A stretch of 64,000 bases of DNA from Streptomyces albireticuli (GCF_021228125.1 NZ_JAJQQS010000005.1:310001-374000); one strand, 5' to 3'. Shown: positions 35,651-44,217, numbered from the stretch's first letter. The notes: a model not told the origin generated them from the sequence alone. Numbers and translations: made by a program.

Positions 35651-36265
35651 TCAGCCCTTGCCGACCGCCTTGGCGGTGGCCTCCTCGGCCGCGCGGGCGC
35701 CGGCCGAGTCCAGGGTCTCCAGGGCCACGGCGAGGAGCGCCTGCCGCTTCTGCTCGTCCGTGCCGCCCACCTCGTCCAGCGTGAACGCCCCGAAGTGGAC
35801 GGTCAGCAGGGCGCTGGCGACCCGGACATGGGTGTCGAAGGGGATCCCGCCGGCGTGCATCAGGCGGGCGATGGACTCCACCCGCTCGCGCAGCGTCTGG
35901 CCGACGGCGAGGTCCCGCAGCGTCGCCTGGTTCTCCTGGAGGATGTGGTAGATCGGGATGGCCGACTTCAGGGCCGCGCTGTAGCGGATCAGCAGCTCGC
36001 GCCGCGTCTCCAGACCCGGTGGCTGCTCCTTGGCCCAGGCGATGAGTTCGTCGACCGGACGGCCCAGCTCCTCGGAGATCGCGCTGAGGATGTCCTCCTT
36101 CGTCTTGAAGTGGTAGTACAGCGCCGCCTTGGTGACGCCGAGCTCCTCGGCGATCTCCCGTAGCGACGTTTTCTCGTAACCACGCGAGACGAAGAGGTCC
36201 AGGGCCGTTTTCTGGATGCGCTCACGGGTGTCGCTCCTGCGCGCCTGGGGGGTGCTGCTGCCCAT
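35651..36265 (-). CDS. TetR-family regulator
   Basis: 204 residues: the TetR HTH at about 15-60 (LFVSRGYEKTSLREIAEELGVTKAALYYHFKTKEDIL), then a helical C-terminal domain. ATG 36265 has GGGAGAG upstream; a longer frame from 36508 has none. The long 5' gap carries ACGTA-a-TACGT (36449-36459), a small symmetric site that could be an operator. Its target is not evident; the rodlin-like genes are the nearest divergent neighbours. Confidence 0.88.
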   Translation of the reverse strand: MGSSTPQARRSDTRERIQKTALDLFVSRGYEKTSLREIAEELGVTKAALYYHFKTKEDILSAISEELGRPVDELIAWAKEQPPGLETRRELLIRYSAALKSAIPIYHILQENQATLRDLAVGQTLRERVESIARLMHAGGIPFDTHVRVASALLTVHFGAFTLDEVGGTDEQKRQALLAVALETLDSAGARAAEEATAKAVGKG

Positions 36266-36751
36266 GGGTCTCTCCCGATGTCGTTGTGAACCTTCCGTCC
36301 CCAGCCGGTACTTGGCTTCCGGCACACGGTCGGCCCGATCCCGGACGGCCTCCCTCGAACCGCCACCGCGCGTGGTGTGGGGAGTGGAGATCATGCCGCA
36401 GGAAGCGGGCGCGGCGGAGGGCGCACGGGCGACCGCGACACCACCGGCACGTAATACGTACATTTTCGTGATCGCGACGGTCGCTGGTTCGAACACGGAC
36501 CGGGACACCGCCCGTGACCTGCCCGGCAGCCCCGGGCCATGGCCCGGGGCTGCCCCGGCGGCCTGCCCGCACGGCCCGGTCCGGCGGTTACCCGGTGAAT
36601 AGCGCCGATAATAAGAGATCCCTTCATATCAATTTCTTCGGGCGGTGGAACCGATGGCTCGAATGAGTGAAAGCCCGGAACCTCTGCATAACGCCGGAGT
36701 TATTCAGAACGCTTTCCCAGTGGGGGCGCTACACGATCGAAAGGCATAGAC
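36266..36751. other. 486-bp non-coding divergent interval
   Basis: It lies between TetR and the first rodlin-like gene. It contains ACGTAATACGT (36449-36459), an A/T-rich patch near 36605-36640 that is unusual for this genome and typical of developmental promoters, and the shared rodlin motif at 36696-36713. I see no gene. Confidence 0.55.
36696..36713 (+). promoter_or_regulatory. Conserved upstream motif of rodlin-like gene 1
   Basis: GGAGTTATTCAGAACGCT matches CGAGTTAGCCAGAACGCT (37443-37460) at 15 of 18 positions; both lie 30-40 bp before the GTG start. It is probably part of a shared developmental promoter or leader. Confidence 0.5.
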
Positions 36752-37282
36752 GTGCTCAAGAAGGTAATCGCCACGGCCGCCCTGACGGCATCCGCGGTCG
36801 GCACCCTCGCCGGTCCCGCCCTGGCGATCGGCAACGACGATGACGTCGCCAACGGCAACGCCGCCAAGACCGGTTACGGCAACACCAAGACCGGTGGCAA
36901 GGAAAGCCCGCAGATGAGCCTTATCCAGGGCACGCTGAACAAGCCGTGCCTGGGTATCGGCAAGCTCGGTCTCCAGTCCGTCCTGGCGCTGCTCAACATC
37001 GGCCTCCAGGACATCCCGATCGCCACGTCGCAGCAGCAGCAGCAGTGCACCGACAACTCCACGATCAAGGACGGGGACGACCAGCTGTCGCACCTCCTCG
37101 ACGAGATCCCGATCATTTCCGGGAACGGTTCCGGGAACCACTCGAACGGTGGGCACGGCGGTCACGGCGGCTTCGGCGGTCACGACCACAACGGCTTCGG
37201 CGGACACGGCGGCTTCGGTGGTCACGGCCACGGCGGCTTCGGGGACCACGGGCACGGCGGATTCGGCGGCCACGGCAAGTAG
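36752..37282 (+). CDS. Rodlin-like secreted protein with Gly/His-rich tail (1)
   Basis: 176 residues: a signal peptide (about 1-25, MLKKVIATAALTASAVGTLA, cleavage near ALA), then a rodlin core (about 26-130). The family features are YGNTKTGG, SPQMSLIQGTLNKPC, a QQQQQC stretch, NSTIKDGDDQLSHLLDEIP and ISGNGS. The core aligns with RdlA/RdlB, which organise chaplin fibrils into rodlets on aerial hyphae and spores. Beyond the usual end (about 131 aa) a tail of about 45 residues is almost only Gly, His, Phe, Asp and Asn (GGFGGHGHGGF-type repeats). Such a tail could bind metal or drive assembly. GTG 36752 has AAAGG upstream. Confidence 0.82.
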   Translation: MLKKVIATAALTASAVGTLAGPALAIGNDDDVANGNAAKTGYGNTKTGGKESPQMSLIQGTLNKPCLGIGKLGLQSVLALLNIGLQDIPIATSQQQQQCTDNSTIKDGDDQLSHLLDEIPIISGNGSGNHSNGGHGGHGGFGGHDHNGFGGHGGFGGHGHGGFGDHGHGGFGGHGK

Positions 37283-37442
37283 CCGCTGTTCCGGAATTCC
37301 CTCGGCCGCGGGTGTGCGGGCCCCGCGGCCGGGGGGCTTTCCGTGTCCGAGGGTGTGGCCGTGCCCAGGTGGCCGTACTTATTCTGATCGGGTCGCACCG
37401 GTGGGCCGACGGGGTGAATGGCGATAACCTTCGCGGTTTTCC

Positions 37443-37460
37443 CGAGTTAGCCAGAACGCT
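37443..37460 (+). promoter_or_regulatory. Conserved upstream motif of rodlin-like gene 2
   Basis: CGAGTTAGCCAGAACGCT is the partner of the motif at 36696-36713, 30 bp before GTG 37491. Each gene therefore appears to carry its own copy of the control region, consistent with tandem duplication. Confidence 0.5.
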
Positions 37461-37490
37461 CCCGTATATCGACCAGAGCGAAGGAATAGC

Positions 37491-37997
37491 GTGATCAAGA
37501 AAGTACTGGCCACAACGGCGCTCGTGGCTTCCGCGGCCGGCGTCTCGACCGCCCCGGCGATGGCGGTGGGCAACAGTGACGACGTCGCCAACGCGAACGG
37601 CGCGCACCAGGAGTACGGCAACACCTACACGGGTGGCTATATGAGCCCCCAGATGGGCCTGGTCAACGGCTCCCTCAACAAGCCGTGCATCGGCATCGGC
37701 AAGCTCGGCGCCCAGTCGCTCCTGGCGCTGCTCAACATCGGCCTCCAGGACATCCCGATCCTGAGCTCGCAGCAGCAGCAGACCTGCACCGAGAACTCCA
37801 CGATCCACGACGGCGACGACCCGCTGTCGCACATCCTGGACGAGCTGCCGATCATCTCGGGCAACGGTTCGTTCAACCGCGAGGAGGGTCACGGGCGTGG
37901 CCACCACGGCCACGACGGCTACCGCGGTGACGGCCACGACGGTCACTACGGAGGCCACCACGACGGCCACCACGGTGGGCACCACGACGGCCACTGA
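37491..37997 (+). CDS. Rodlin-like secreted protein with Gly/His-rich tail (2)
   Basis: 168 residues and a paralogue of the gene 208 bp upstream: a signal peptide (about 1-25), a core with YGNTYTGG, SPQMGLVNGSLNKPC, QDIPILSSQQQQTC and DGDDPLSHILDELPIISGNG, then a His-dominated tail (about 130-168) with GHHDGHHGGHHDGH-type repeats, richer in His and Asp than copy 1. GTG 37491 has GAAGGA upstream. Rodlin cores have two conserved Cys; both are present. The diverged tail and closely similar core suggest duplication followed by tail-specific change. Confidence 0.82.
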   Translation: MIKKVLATTALVASAAGVSTAPAMAVGNSDDVANANGAHQEYGNTYTGGYMSPQMGLVNGSLNKPCIGIGKLGAQSLLALLNIGLQDIPILSSQQQQTCTENSTIHDGDDPLSHILDELPIISGNGSFNREEGHGRGHHGHDGYRGDGHDGHYGGHHDGHHGGHHDGH

Positions 37998-38073
37998 CGC
38001 ACGGCCGTAAGCGCCCGGAGCCGCTCCCGGTACGCCCGGGGGCGGCTCCTCGGCGTTTCCCGCGCGCGGCGGG

Positions 38074-39252
38074 TCAGCGCACGCCGGCGTGCAGCCAGTC
38101 GACCTTGTCGTAGAGGTCCTCGGTGGTGAGCGAGGACAGCATCTCGTTGCGGGCGCGGGCCGCCTCGCCCGTCGGGTGGTAGAGCTGCCTGCCCATCTCC
38201 CGGGCCACCAGCTGGGTGCGGCAGGCGCGTTCCCGGCGGCCGGCGTTGTACTTCTCCAGCCGCCGCCCGAACGCGGGCTCGTCCCCCTCGGCGCCCGCGA
38301 GGGACTCGCCGAGCAGCACCGCGTCCTCCAGGGCCATGCACGCGCCCTGCGCCGCGTACTGGAGCATCGGGTGCGCGGCGTCGCCGAGCAGCGCCACCCT
38401 GCCGTCCGTCCAGCCGGCGATCGGGTCGCGGTCGCACAGCACCCATGCCCGCCAGTCCTCGCCGAGCGCCAGCAGCCGCCGGGCCGCGTCGCCGAGGTCG
38501 GGGAACTCGGCGGCCACCCGCCCCGCGTCGACCAGGACGCCGGTCATCGCCTCCGTGGCCGCGTCGTCCCTGGTGGCGGCCAGGTTCAGGGACTTGCCGC
38601 TCGCGATGGGGTAGTGCACGAAGTGCCACTTGGGGCCGGCCCAGAGGGTGACGCTGTTCCAGCGCAGCTCCTCCGGCACCCGCTCCATGGGGATCACCGA
38701 GCGGTAGATGGTGTGGCCCGACACGCGGGGGGCGCCGTCGCCGACGAGCTGCCGGCGCACGGCCGAGCGGATGCCGTCGGCGCCGATCAGGGCGTCGCCG
38801 TGGAATTCCCGCCCGGTGCAGGTCACGGCCGTCACACCGGTGGCGTCCTGCGCGTACCGCACCACGTAGTTGCCGCCGAGCAGGAGCACGCCCGGGTGGG
38901 CGCGGCAGGCGTCGAGCAGCGCCTGGTAGAGGTCGCCGCGGTGGACGACCGCGTACGGGTTCCCGAAGCGTTCGCGGTAGGCGCCGGTCAGGGGCATGGA
39001 GGCGACCCGTTCGCCGGTGACGCCGTCCATGAACCGCAACTCGTCGATGAGCACCGCCCGTTCGCGGACGGCGGTGCCGACGCCCAGCCGGTCGAGGGCG
39101 AGGAAGGCGTTGGGGCCCAGCTGGATGCCGGCCCCGACCTCCCCGAAGGTCTCGCCGCGCTCCAGGACGGTCACCCTATGGGCCTGCCGGGCGAGGGAGA
39201 TCGCCGCGGCGAGGCCGCCGATGCCGCCTCCGGCGATGAGGATGTTGGCCAC
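38074..39252 (-). CDS. FAD-dependent aromatic monooxygenase (salicylate/3-hydroxybenzoate hydroxylase-like)
   Basis: This 392-residue class A flavin monooxygenase has the dinucleotide motif GGGIGGLAAAISLAR near residue 8, a DG motif in GADGIRSAVRR and a GD motif in ALLGDAAHPMLQYAAQGA. Length and motif spacing fit 3-hydroxybenzoate 6-hydroxylase or salicylate hydroxylase. GTG 39252 begins at VANILIAGGG; longer frames run into a C/T-rich tract and are not real. It lies downstream of a homopurine/homopyrimidine tract that would form its leader. Confidence 0.85.
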   Translation of the reverse strand: MANILIAGGGIGGLAAAISLARQAHRVTVLERGETFGEVGAGIQLGPNAFLALDRLGVGTAVRERAVLIDELRFMDGVTGERVASMPLTGAYRERFGNPYAVVHRGDLYQALLDACRAHPGVLLLGGNYVVRYAQDATGVTAVTCTGREFHGDALIGADGIRSAVRRQLVGDGAPRVSGHTIYRSVIPMERVPEELRWNSVTLWAGPKWHFVHYPIASGKSLNLAATRDDAATEAMTGVLVDAGRVAAEFPDLGDAARRLLALGEDWRAWVLCDRDPIAGWTDGRVALLGDAAHPMLQYAAQGACMALEDAVLLGESLAGAEGDEPAFGRRLEKYNAGRRERACRTQLVAREMGRQLYHPTGEAARARNEMLSSLTTEDLYDKVDWLHAGVR

Positions 39253-39305
39253 GTCTCTCGCTGTCCTCTCGACTTCGGGCTGCCCGCCGCTTCCGGGCCG
39301 GGGCC

Positions 39306-39372
39306 GGGGAAAGGGAAAAAGGGGGAAGAGGGGAAGAGGGGGGGAAGGGGAAGTAGGGGGAAGGGGGAAAGG
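39306..39372. repeat. Homopurine/homopyrimidine tract
   Basis: 48 consecutive purines (39306-39353), one T, then 18 more purines, with at least eight runs of three or more G. The tract lies in the 133-bp gap upstream of the monooxygenase; the transcribed RNA would be C/U-rich. It is capable of triplex or G-quadruplex structures. Confidence 0.9.
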
Positions 39373-39385
39373 CGCGCGGCGGAAT

Positions 39386-40078
39386 TCAGACGGCGGTCTT
39401 GCGGTCCAGTACGAGATCGTGGCCGACCACGTAGGACGCCTCGTCCGACGCCAGCCACAGCACCGTCTCCGCGATCTCCTCGACCTTCGCCCCGCGCCCC
39501 AGCGGGCAGGGGCTGATCGCATTGATGCGGACGCCCTTGTCGATGTACTCGCGGGCCGCCGTCTGCGTGAGCGTGCTCACCGCCGCCTTGGAGGCGGCGT
39601 ACGCGCCCAGGCCCGGGAGCATGCCCTGGGAGCCGATATTGCTGGCGGTATTCACGATCACCCCGCCGCCGTTCTTCTCCATGTGCGCGATCTCGTGCTT
39701 CATCGACAGCCAGACACCGGTCAGATTGGCCGCCAGGGTCTCTCCCCAGACGTTTTCGCCGATCTCCGCCACCGGCTGCTCCGGGCCGAGTTCGGTGACA
39801 TTGTTGAAGGCGACGTCGAGCCGGCCGTGCCGGGCCACCACGGCCGCGACGACGGCTTTCGCGTCGTCCTTCTCGGTGTCCGAGACATCGGCTATGCCGC
39901 AACTGGCCTTTCCGCCCAGTGCCTTGATCTCCTCGACCGTCTCGTGCAGCATCTCGGGGTGCCGTCCGGCGACCACGACCTCGGCCCCCTCGCGTGCGAA
40001 AGCGAAGGCGGCGGCGCGGCCGATGCCTTCTCCGCCCCCCGTGACCAGGACGACCTTGCCATCGAATCGTTTGGACAT
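39386..40078 (-). CDS. Short-chain dehydrogenase/reductase with a shortened C-terminal loop
   Basis: This 230-residue SDR has the cofactor motif TGGGEGIGR (14-22), NN in the VAFNN strand, and catalytic Ser (NTASN) and Tyr-Lys (YAASK). It is paralogous to the SDR at 44323 (shared LTGVWLSMKHE/TTGVWLSMKHE, GGGVIVN, TAAREYI, VRINA). Relative to that paralogue about 25 residues are missing after NAISP, removing the usual PGGTNTPM substrate loop, and the end reads LVLDRKTAV rather than LVVDGGATA. The frame stays open, so it may be active with altered specificity or be decaying. ATG 40078 has AGGAGAG upstream. Confidence 0.8.
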   Translation of the reverse strand: MSKRFDGKVVLVTGGGEGIGRAAAFAFAREGAEVVVAGRHPEMLHETVEEIKALGGKASCGIADVSDTEKDDAKAVVAAVVARHGRLDVAFNNVTELGPEQPVAEIGENVWGETLAANLTGVWLSMKHEIAHMEKNGGGVIVNTASNIGSQGMLPGLGAYAASKAAVSTLTQTAAREYIDKGVRINAISPCPLGRGAKVEEIAETVLWLASDEASYVVGHDLVLDRKTAV

Positions 40079-40203
40079 CGTGTCTCTCCTGTTTCTGCTC
40101 TCACCATTCCCGGGGAAGGCGTTTCGCGGTCCGCCGAGGCGTTGTCACGCGATCCATCCTGATCCGCGGGCGCACCGCCCGCGCCGGTCCCGCCGCGCAC
40201 TAC

Positions 40204-40246
40204 GTCAGGTGCCCGCGCCGACCTGACACGCCCGGGGTCACCTGAC
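40204..40246. promoter_or_regulatory. Triple GTCAGGT/ACCTGAC operator candidate
   Basis: GTCAGGT (40204-40210) and ACCTGAC (40221-40227) form an inverted repeat with a 10-bp spacer; a third ACCTGAC follows at 40240-40246. They lie in the 268-bp divergent region between the SDR and the AtaL-like gene. GTCAGGT occurs again at 46242-46248, upstream of the last SDR of the same island. Confidence 0.5.
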
Positions 40247-40346
40247 GAACTCGCCCGGGACGCCTTGAAGTTGACGTCCGCGAAATCGAAGAATTCTCGC
40301 GCCAGCATCGATGAGGAGTTCGACCGGCACCCGATCAGGAGAACGA

Positions 40347-40829
40347 ATGATTACGCTTTCGTGGACCCGTCAGGTCAACACCGCAGGAGAGACCGGCAAG
40401 CCGGCCACCACCCGGGGCCAGCTCTGGCGGGTGCTGCTCCACAAGGCGGAGCACCCGGTCGGCTACGTCCCGGCCATCACCTCGTGCCGGATCCTGGAGC
40501 GCTACGGCGACGGGTTCCTGCGCGAGGCCACGCGCGGTGACCGGACGCTCGTCCAGCGCGTCACCCCGGACGAGACGTCGGGGCGGATCACCTTCCGGCA
40601 CACGGACGCGTCCGACCTGCACACCATCACCAACCAGATCGGTGAGGACGCCCACGGAAACCTCACCCTGACGCTCAGCATCACCCTCACCGACGCGCCG
40701 TCGGAGGCCGTGCTCGGCCAGAACTCCTATCTGCGGGAACTCGACACCGACTTCGCCGCGACGCTCGACGCGATGACCGCCGTGCTGCGGCGCAACGCGG
40801 TCAGCGCGTCCGACGCGCTGCGGCACTGA
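40347..40829 (+). CDS. AtaL-like (DUF1857, SRPBCC-fold) protein
   Basis: This 160-residue protein matches the AtaL-like/DUF1857 pattern: LWRVLLHKAEHPVGYVPAITSCRILER, a strand with GFLREATRGDRTLVQRV, and a C-terminal helix with LDTDFAATLDAM. The SRPBCC fold has a deep hydrophobic pocket; AtaL itself comes from an antibiotic cluster but its reaction is not established. ATG 40347 follows GGAGAACGA. It is first of a forward operon with the FAD oxidase 20 bp downstream. Confidence 0.8.
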   Translation: MITLSWTRQVNTAGETGKPATTRGQLWRVLLHKAEHPVGYVPAITSCRILERYGDGFLREATRGDRTLVQRVTPDETSGRITFRHTDASDLHTITNQIGEDAHGNLTLTLSITLTDAPSEAVLGQNSYLRELDTDFAATLDAMTAVLRRNAVSASDALRH

Positions 40830-40849
40830 AGCCCTGAGGTGAGAACGGA

Positions 40850-42517
40850 ATGCGCGACAACTCCCGTGACGCCGGGTACCCCCGGCGTCGCTTTCTCGCC
40901 GGTACCGCCGCCGCCGGAGCGACGGCGGCGGTAATCGGCACGGTGGGCACCCTTCCGGGGGCCCCGCCGGCCACGGCCACCGGCGCGGCGGAGGGCGCCG
41001 GCGAGGCAGTGGTCCCGGCGTTCGGCCCCGTCACCGTCAAGCCCTCGGACCGGCGCTACCCGGACCTGGTCTGGGGCACCAACCGGCGCTGGGTGGGCAC
41101 CCCCGACAGCGTGCGGCTCGTCGGCACCGCCGATCACGTGGTCGCCGCCGTCCAGGAGGCCGTCGACAGCGGCAGGCAACTCGCCGTGCGCAGTGGCGGC
41201 CACTGCTACGAGGACTTCGTGACCGGTGACGGCGTACGGCTCGTCATCGACATGTCCGCCATGGACGAGGTGGGTTACGACCCGGGCCGGCGGGCATTCT
41301 TCATCGAGCCCGGCGCCCGGCTCGGCGACGCCTACCGGGTGCTCTACAAGGGCTGGGGCGTGACCATACCCGGCGGCACCTGCCCCACCGTGGGGGCGGG
41401 CGGCCACATCGTGGGCGGCGGCTACGGCGCGCTGGCCCGTCTGCACGGACTGGTGGTCGACCACCTGTACGGCGTGGAGGCCGTGGTCGTCGACCGCGAC
41501 GGCAAGGCACGTAAGGTCGTCGCCACCCGCGAGGAGACCGACCCCAACCGCGACCTGCTGTGGGCGCACACCGGGGCGGGCGGGGGCACCCTCGCGGTCG
41601 TCACCAAGTACTTGATGCGCTCGCCGGGCGCCTCCGGCGCGGACCCCGCGAAACTGCTTCCCCAGCCGCCCTCCGAGCTGCACGTCTCCACCGTCACCTG
41701 GTCGTGGGACCGGATGACCGAGGCGGCCTTCACCACGATCCTGCGCAACTTCGGCCAGTGGTGCGAGCGGAACAGCGCCCCCGGCTCGCCCTACGCGAGC
41801 CTCTTCAGCCAGCTGAAGCCCGCCCACCGGTCGGCCGGCTCGTTCTCCATGACCACCCAGATCGACGCCGGGGCGCCGAACTCCGCCAAGCTCCTCGACG
41901 ACTTCCTCGCGGCCGTCAACAAGGACTCCGGCGTGGACTACCGCGTCGACGACCGGCGCACGATCGCCTGGCTGCACGCGACCACGTACTGGCCGGGCTT
42001 CACGGCACCCGACCCGACCACCCGCTTCAAGGCCAAGTCGGCCTATATGCGCAAGGGCTTCCCCGAGGCGCAGCTCAAGGCCTTCTACAAGCACCTGTCC
42101 CGCACCGACTTCCAGGGCCCCATGTCCGTCGTGATGATCAGCACCTACGGGGGGAGGATCAACACCGTGGCGCCCGCCGCCACCGTCGTGCCGCAGCGCG
42201 ACTCCGTCCTGAAGCTGCACTACATCACCTTCTGGCAGAACGCGGCCGACGACGCCCGGCACCTCTCCTGGATCCGGGAGTTCTACCAGGACGTCTACGC
42301 CGCGACCGGCGGCGTGCCCGCGCCGGGCGACGTCACCGACGGCTGCTTCGTCAACTACGCGGACGTCGACCTGAATTCGCCCCAGTGGAACGGCTCCGGG
42401 GTGCCCTGGCACGAGCTGTACTTCAAGGGCAACTACCGCAAGCTCCAGACGGTCAAGGCGCAGTGGGACCCGAAGAACGTCTTCCGGCACGCGCAGGCCA
42501 TACGGCTTCCCGGCTGA
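40850..42517 (+). CDS. Tat-exported berberine-bridge-type FAD oxidoreductase
   Basis: 555 residues: a twin-arginine signal (PRRRFLAG, residues 11-18, followed by an Ala-rich stretch), a PCMH-type FAD domain and a C-terminal BBE domain ending in a conserved WDPKNVFRHAQ. Probable bicovalent FAD attachment residues are His118 (RSGGHCYED) and Cys178 (GTCPTVGAGGH), 60 residues apart as in known bicovalent flavoenzymes. Such enzymes oxidise alcohols, sugars or secondary-metabolite intermediates using oxygen. Export implies a late extracytoplasmic oxidation. GAGGTGAG precedes ATG 40850. Confidence 0.88.
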   Translation: MRDNSRDAGYPRRRFLAGTAAAGATAAVIGTVGTLPGAPPATATGAAEGAGEAVVPAFGPVTVKPSDRRYPDLVWGTNRRWVGTPDSVRLVGTADHVVAAVQEAVDSGRQLAVRSGGHCYEDFVTGDGVRLVIDMSAMDEVGYDPGRRAFFIEPGARLGDAYRVLYKGWGVTIPGGTCPTVGAGGHIVGGGYGALARLHGLVVDHLYGVEAVVVDRDGKARKVVATREETDPNRDLLWAHTGAGGGTLAVVTKYLMRSPGASGADPAKLLPQPPSELHVSTVTWSWDRMTEAAFTTILRNFGQWCERNSAPGSPYASLFSQLKPAHRSAGSFSMTTQIDAGAPNSAKLLDDFLAAVNKDSGVDYRVDDRRTIAWLHATTYWPGFTAPDPTTRFKAKSAYMRKGFPEAQLKAFYKHLSRTDFQGPMSVVMISTYGGRINTVAPAATVVPQRDSVLKLHYITFWQNAADDARHLSWIREFYQDVYAATGGVPAPGDVTDGCFVNYADVDLNSPQWNGSGVPWHELYFKGNYRKLQTVKAQWDPKNVFRHAQAIRLPG

Positions 42518-42639
42518 GGCGGGGGCGTGCGCACGGCCGCCGCGGGGGCCGCGCGCACGTACCACCCGCGTCTTCCCGCGTCGCTCTCCCGCACCACCAC
42601 CCGAGCACCACCACCCGAAACCGGAAAAGAGAGGCCCCC

Positions 42640-44217
42640 ATGTCCTCCGGTACCGCACCGGCTCCGGGCGCCGCACGCGCCGGACGCGGCTTCGCCCTGC
42701 TGGGCGCCGTGCAGGTCGTGCTGATCCTGGCCATCACGATGCTGTCCCCGGCGCTGCCGGCCATCCAGCGCGACCTCGGCCTGTCCGGCGCCCAGCTGAC
42801 GCTCGTCAGCGCCGCGTACGGGCTGTCCTTCAGCGGTCTGCTGATGCTCGGCGGCCGGCTCGCGGACCTGCTGGGCCGCCGCCGGTCGCTGGTCGCCGGC
42901 GCGGCCGTCTTCGGGCTCGCCTCGGCCGCCGCGGGGCTCGCGCCCGGCTTCGCCGCGCTGCTCGGCGGCCGCTTCCTCCAGGGCGTCGGCGCGGCGCTCG
43001 CCGCCCCGGCGGCGATGTCCCTGGTCCGCTCGCTCTACCCGGAGGAGGGCCGGCACGCGCGGGCGCTCGCCGTGTGGGGCGGGCTGGCCGGCTTCGGCGC
43101 CACCTCGGGCATGCTGCTGTCCGGGACGGTCTCGACGTGGGTGTCGTGGCGCTGGTCCTTCGTGGTGCCGGTCGGCGTCTCGCTCGTCGCCGTGCTCGCC
43201 GCCCGCCGGCTGCTGCCCACCGGGCCCGCCCCGGCGCGAGTGCGGCTCGACGTCCCCGGCGCCGTCCTGGTGACCGCGGGCCTGACCGTCATGAGCTACG
43301 GGCTGGTCGAGGCGGGCGAGCGGCCCTGGGGCGCCACGGTGGTGTGGCTGCCGGTGCTCGCCGGGCTGGTGCTGCTCGCGGCGTTCGTCGCCGTCGAGCT
43401 GCGGGTGTCCGACCCGCTGGTGCCGATGGGGTTCCTGCTGCGGCGGCGCCGGGGCACGGCCCTGTGGGCGACGTTCATCGGCGCGGCGGGCATGTCCACG
43501 ATCTTCTTCCTGCTGTCGCTCTACTTCCAGGAGGTGCGGGACGTCTCGCCCCTGCTGACCTCGGCGGCGTTCCTGCCCTTCAGCGCCGCGCAGCTGGCCA
43601 CGGGTCTGTTCGCGGGACGGCTCATCGCCCGCTTCGGCGGCCGGGCCGTCACCTCGGGCGGGCTGCTGCTCGCCGCGGCCGGGCTGCTGCTCATCGGCAG
43701 GCTCGACGCCGGCAGCGCCTACCTGGGCACGCTGCTGATCGGTCTGATCCTCTTCCCCGTCGGAATCGCCTGTGTCTTCTCCGGCTCGACCGTCGTCGCC
43801 CTGGACGGCGTCGAGGACGAGCGGGCCGGCCTGGCCGGCGGCGTCGTCAACACCGCCATGGAGATCGGCCCGACGGTCGGCCTGGCCGTCCTCGTCTCCC
43901 TGGCCACCAACCGCACGACGGCCCTGCGGGACGGCGGTACGGGCCTGGCGGAGGCGACGAGCGGGGGCTACGGGTTCGCGCTGACGGTCGCGGCGGCGGC
44001 GTTCGCGGTGAGCGCGGTGGTGGCGGCGGTGGTGCTGCGGCGGCGGCCGCCGGAGGGGGCGGTCGGTGCGGACGCTGACGGCCGTACGGGAGCTGACGGC
44101 CGTACGACCGGTACGGGCCGTTCGGATCAGCCGGACCGTTCGGATCAGCCGGACCGTTCGGATCAGCCGGGCCGGCCGGATCCGGCGTCGGCCCCGCTCA
44201 CCTCGGCGGGCACGTAG
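42640..44217 (+). CDS. MFS drug transporter, DHA2/14-TM type
   Basis: This 525-residue transporter has about 14 TM helices, motif A-like GGRLADLLGRRRSL after TM2, and a motif C-like region (WGGLAGFGATSGMLLSG) in TM5. It has a long hydrophilic tail (about 475-525) containing three GRSDQPDR-like repeats encoded by 15-bp DNA repeats. The family exports antibiotics by proton antiport. Position between the FAD oxidase and an SDR suggests export of the island's product. ATG 42640 has AAGAGAGG upstream. Confidence 0.88.
   Translation: MSSGTAPAPGAARAGRGFALLGAVQVVLILAITMLSPALPAIQRDLGLSGAQLTLVSAAYGLSFSGLLMLGGRLADLLGRRRSLVAGAAVFGLASAAAGLAPGFAALLGGRFLQGVGAALAAPAAMSLVRSLYPEEGRHARALAVWGGLAGFGATSGMLLSGTVSTWVSWRWSFVVPVGVSLVAVLAARRLLPTGPAPARVRLDVPGAVLVTAGLTVMSYGLVEAGERPWGATVVWLPVLAGLVLLAAFVAVELRVSDPLVPMGFLLRRRRGTALWATFIGAAGMSTIFFLLSLYFQEVRDVSPLLTSAAFLPFSAAQLATGLFAGRLIARFGGRAVTSGGLLLAAAGLLLIGRLDAGSAYLGTLLIGLILFPVGIACVFSGSTVVALDGVEDERAGLAGGVVNTAMEIGPTVGLAVLVSLATNRTTALRDGGTGLAEATSGGYGFALTVAAAAFAVSAVVAAVVLRRRPPEGAVGADADGRTGADGRTTGTGRSDQPDRSDQPDRSDQPGRPDPASAPLTSAGT

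Noticed and set aside
36752..37997. Chaplins
   Set aside because: The core motifs (SPQM, NKPC, DGDD.LSH) are those of rodlins; the chaplin pattern with two closely spaced Cys in a hydrophobic 60-residue domain is absent.
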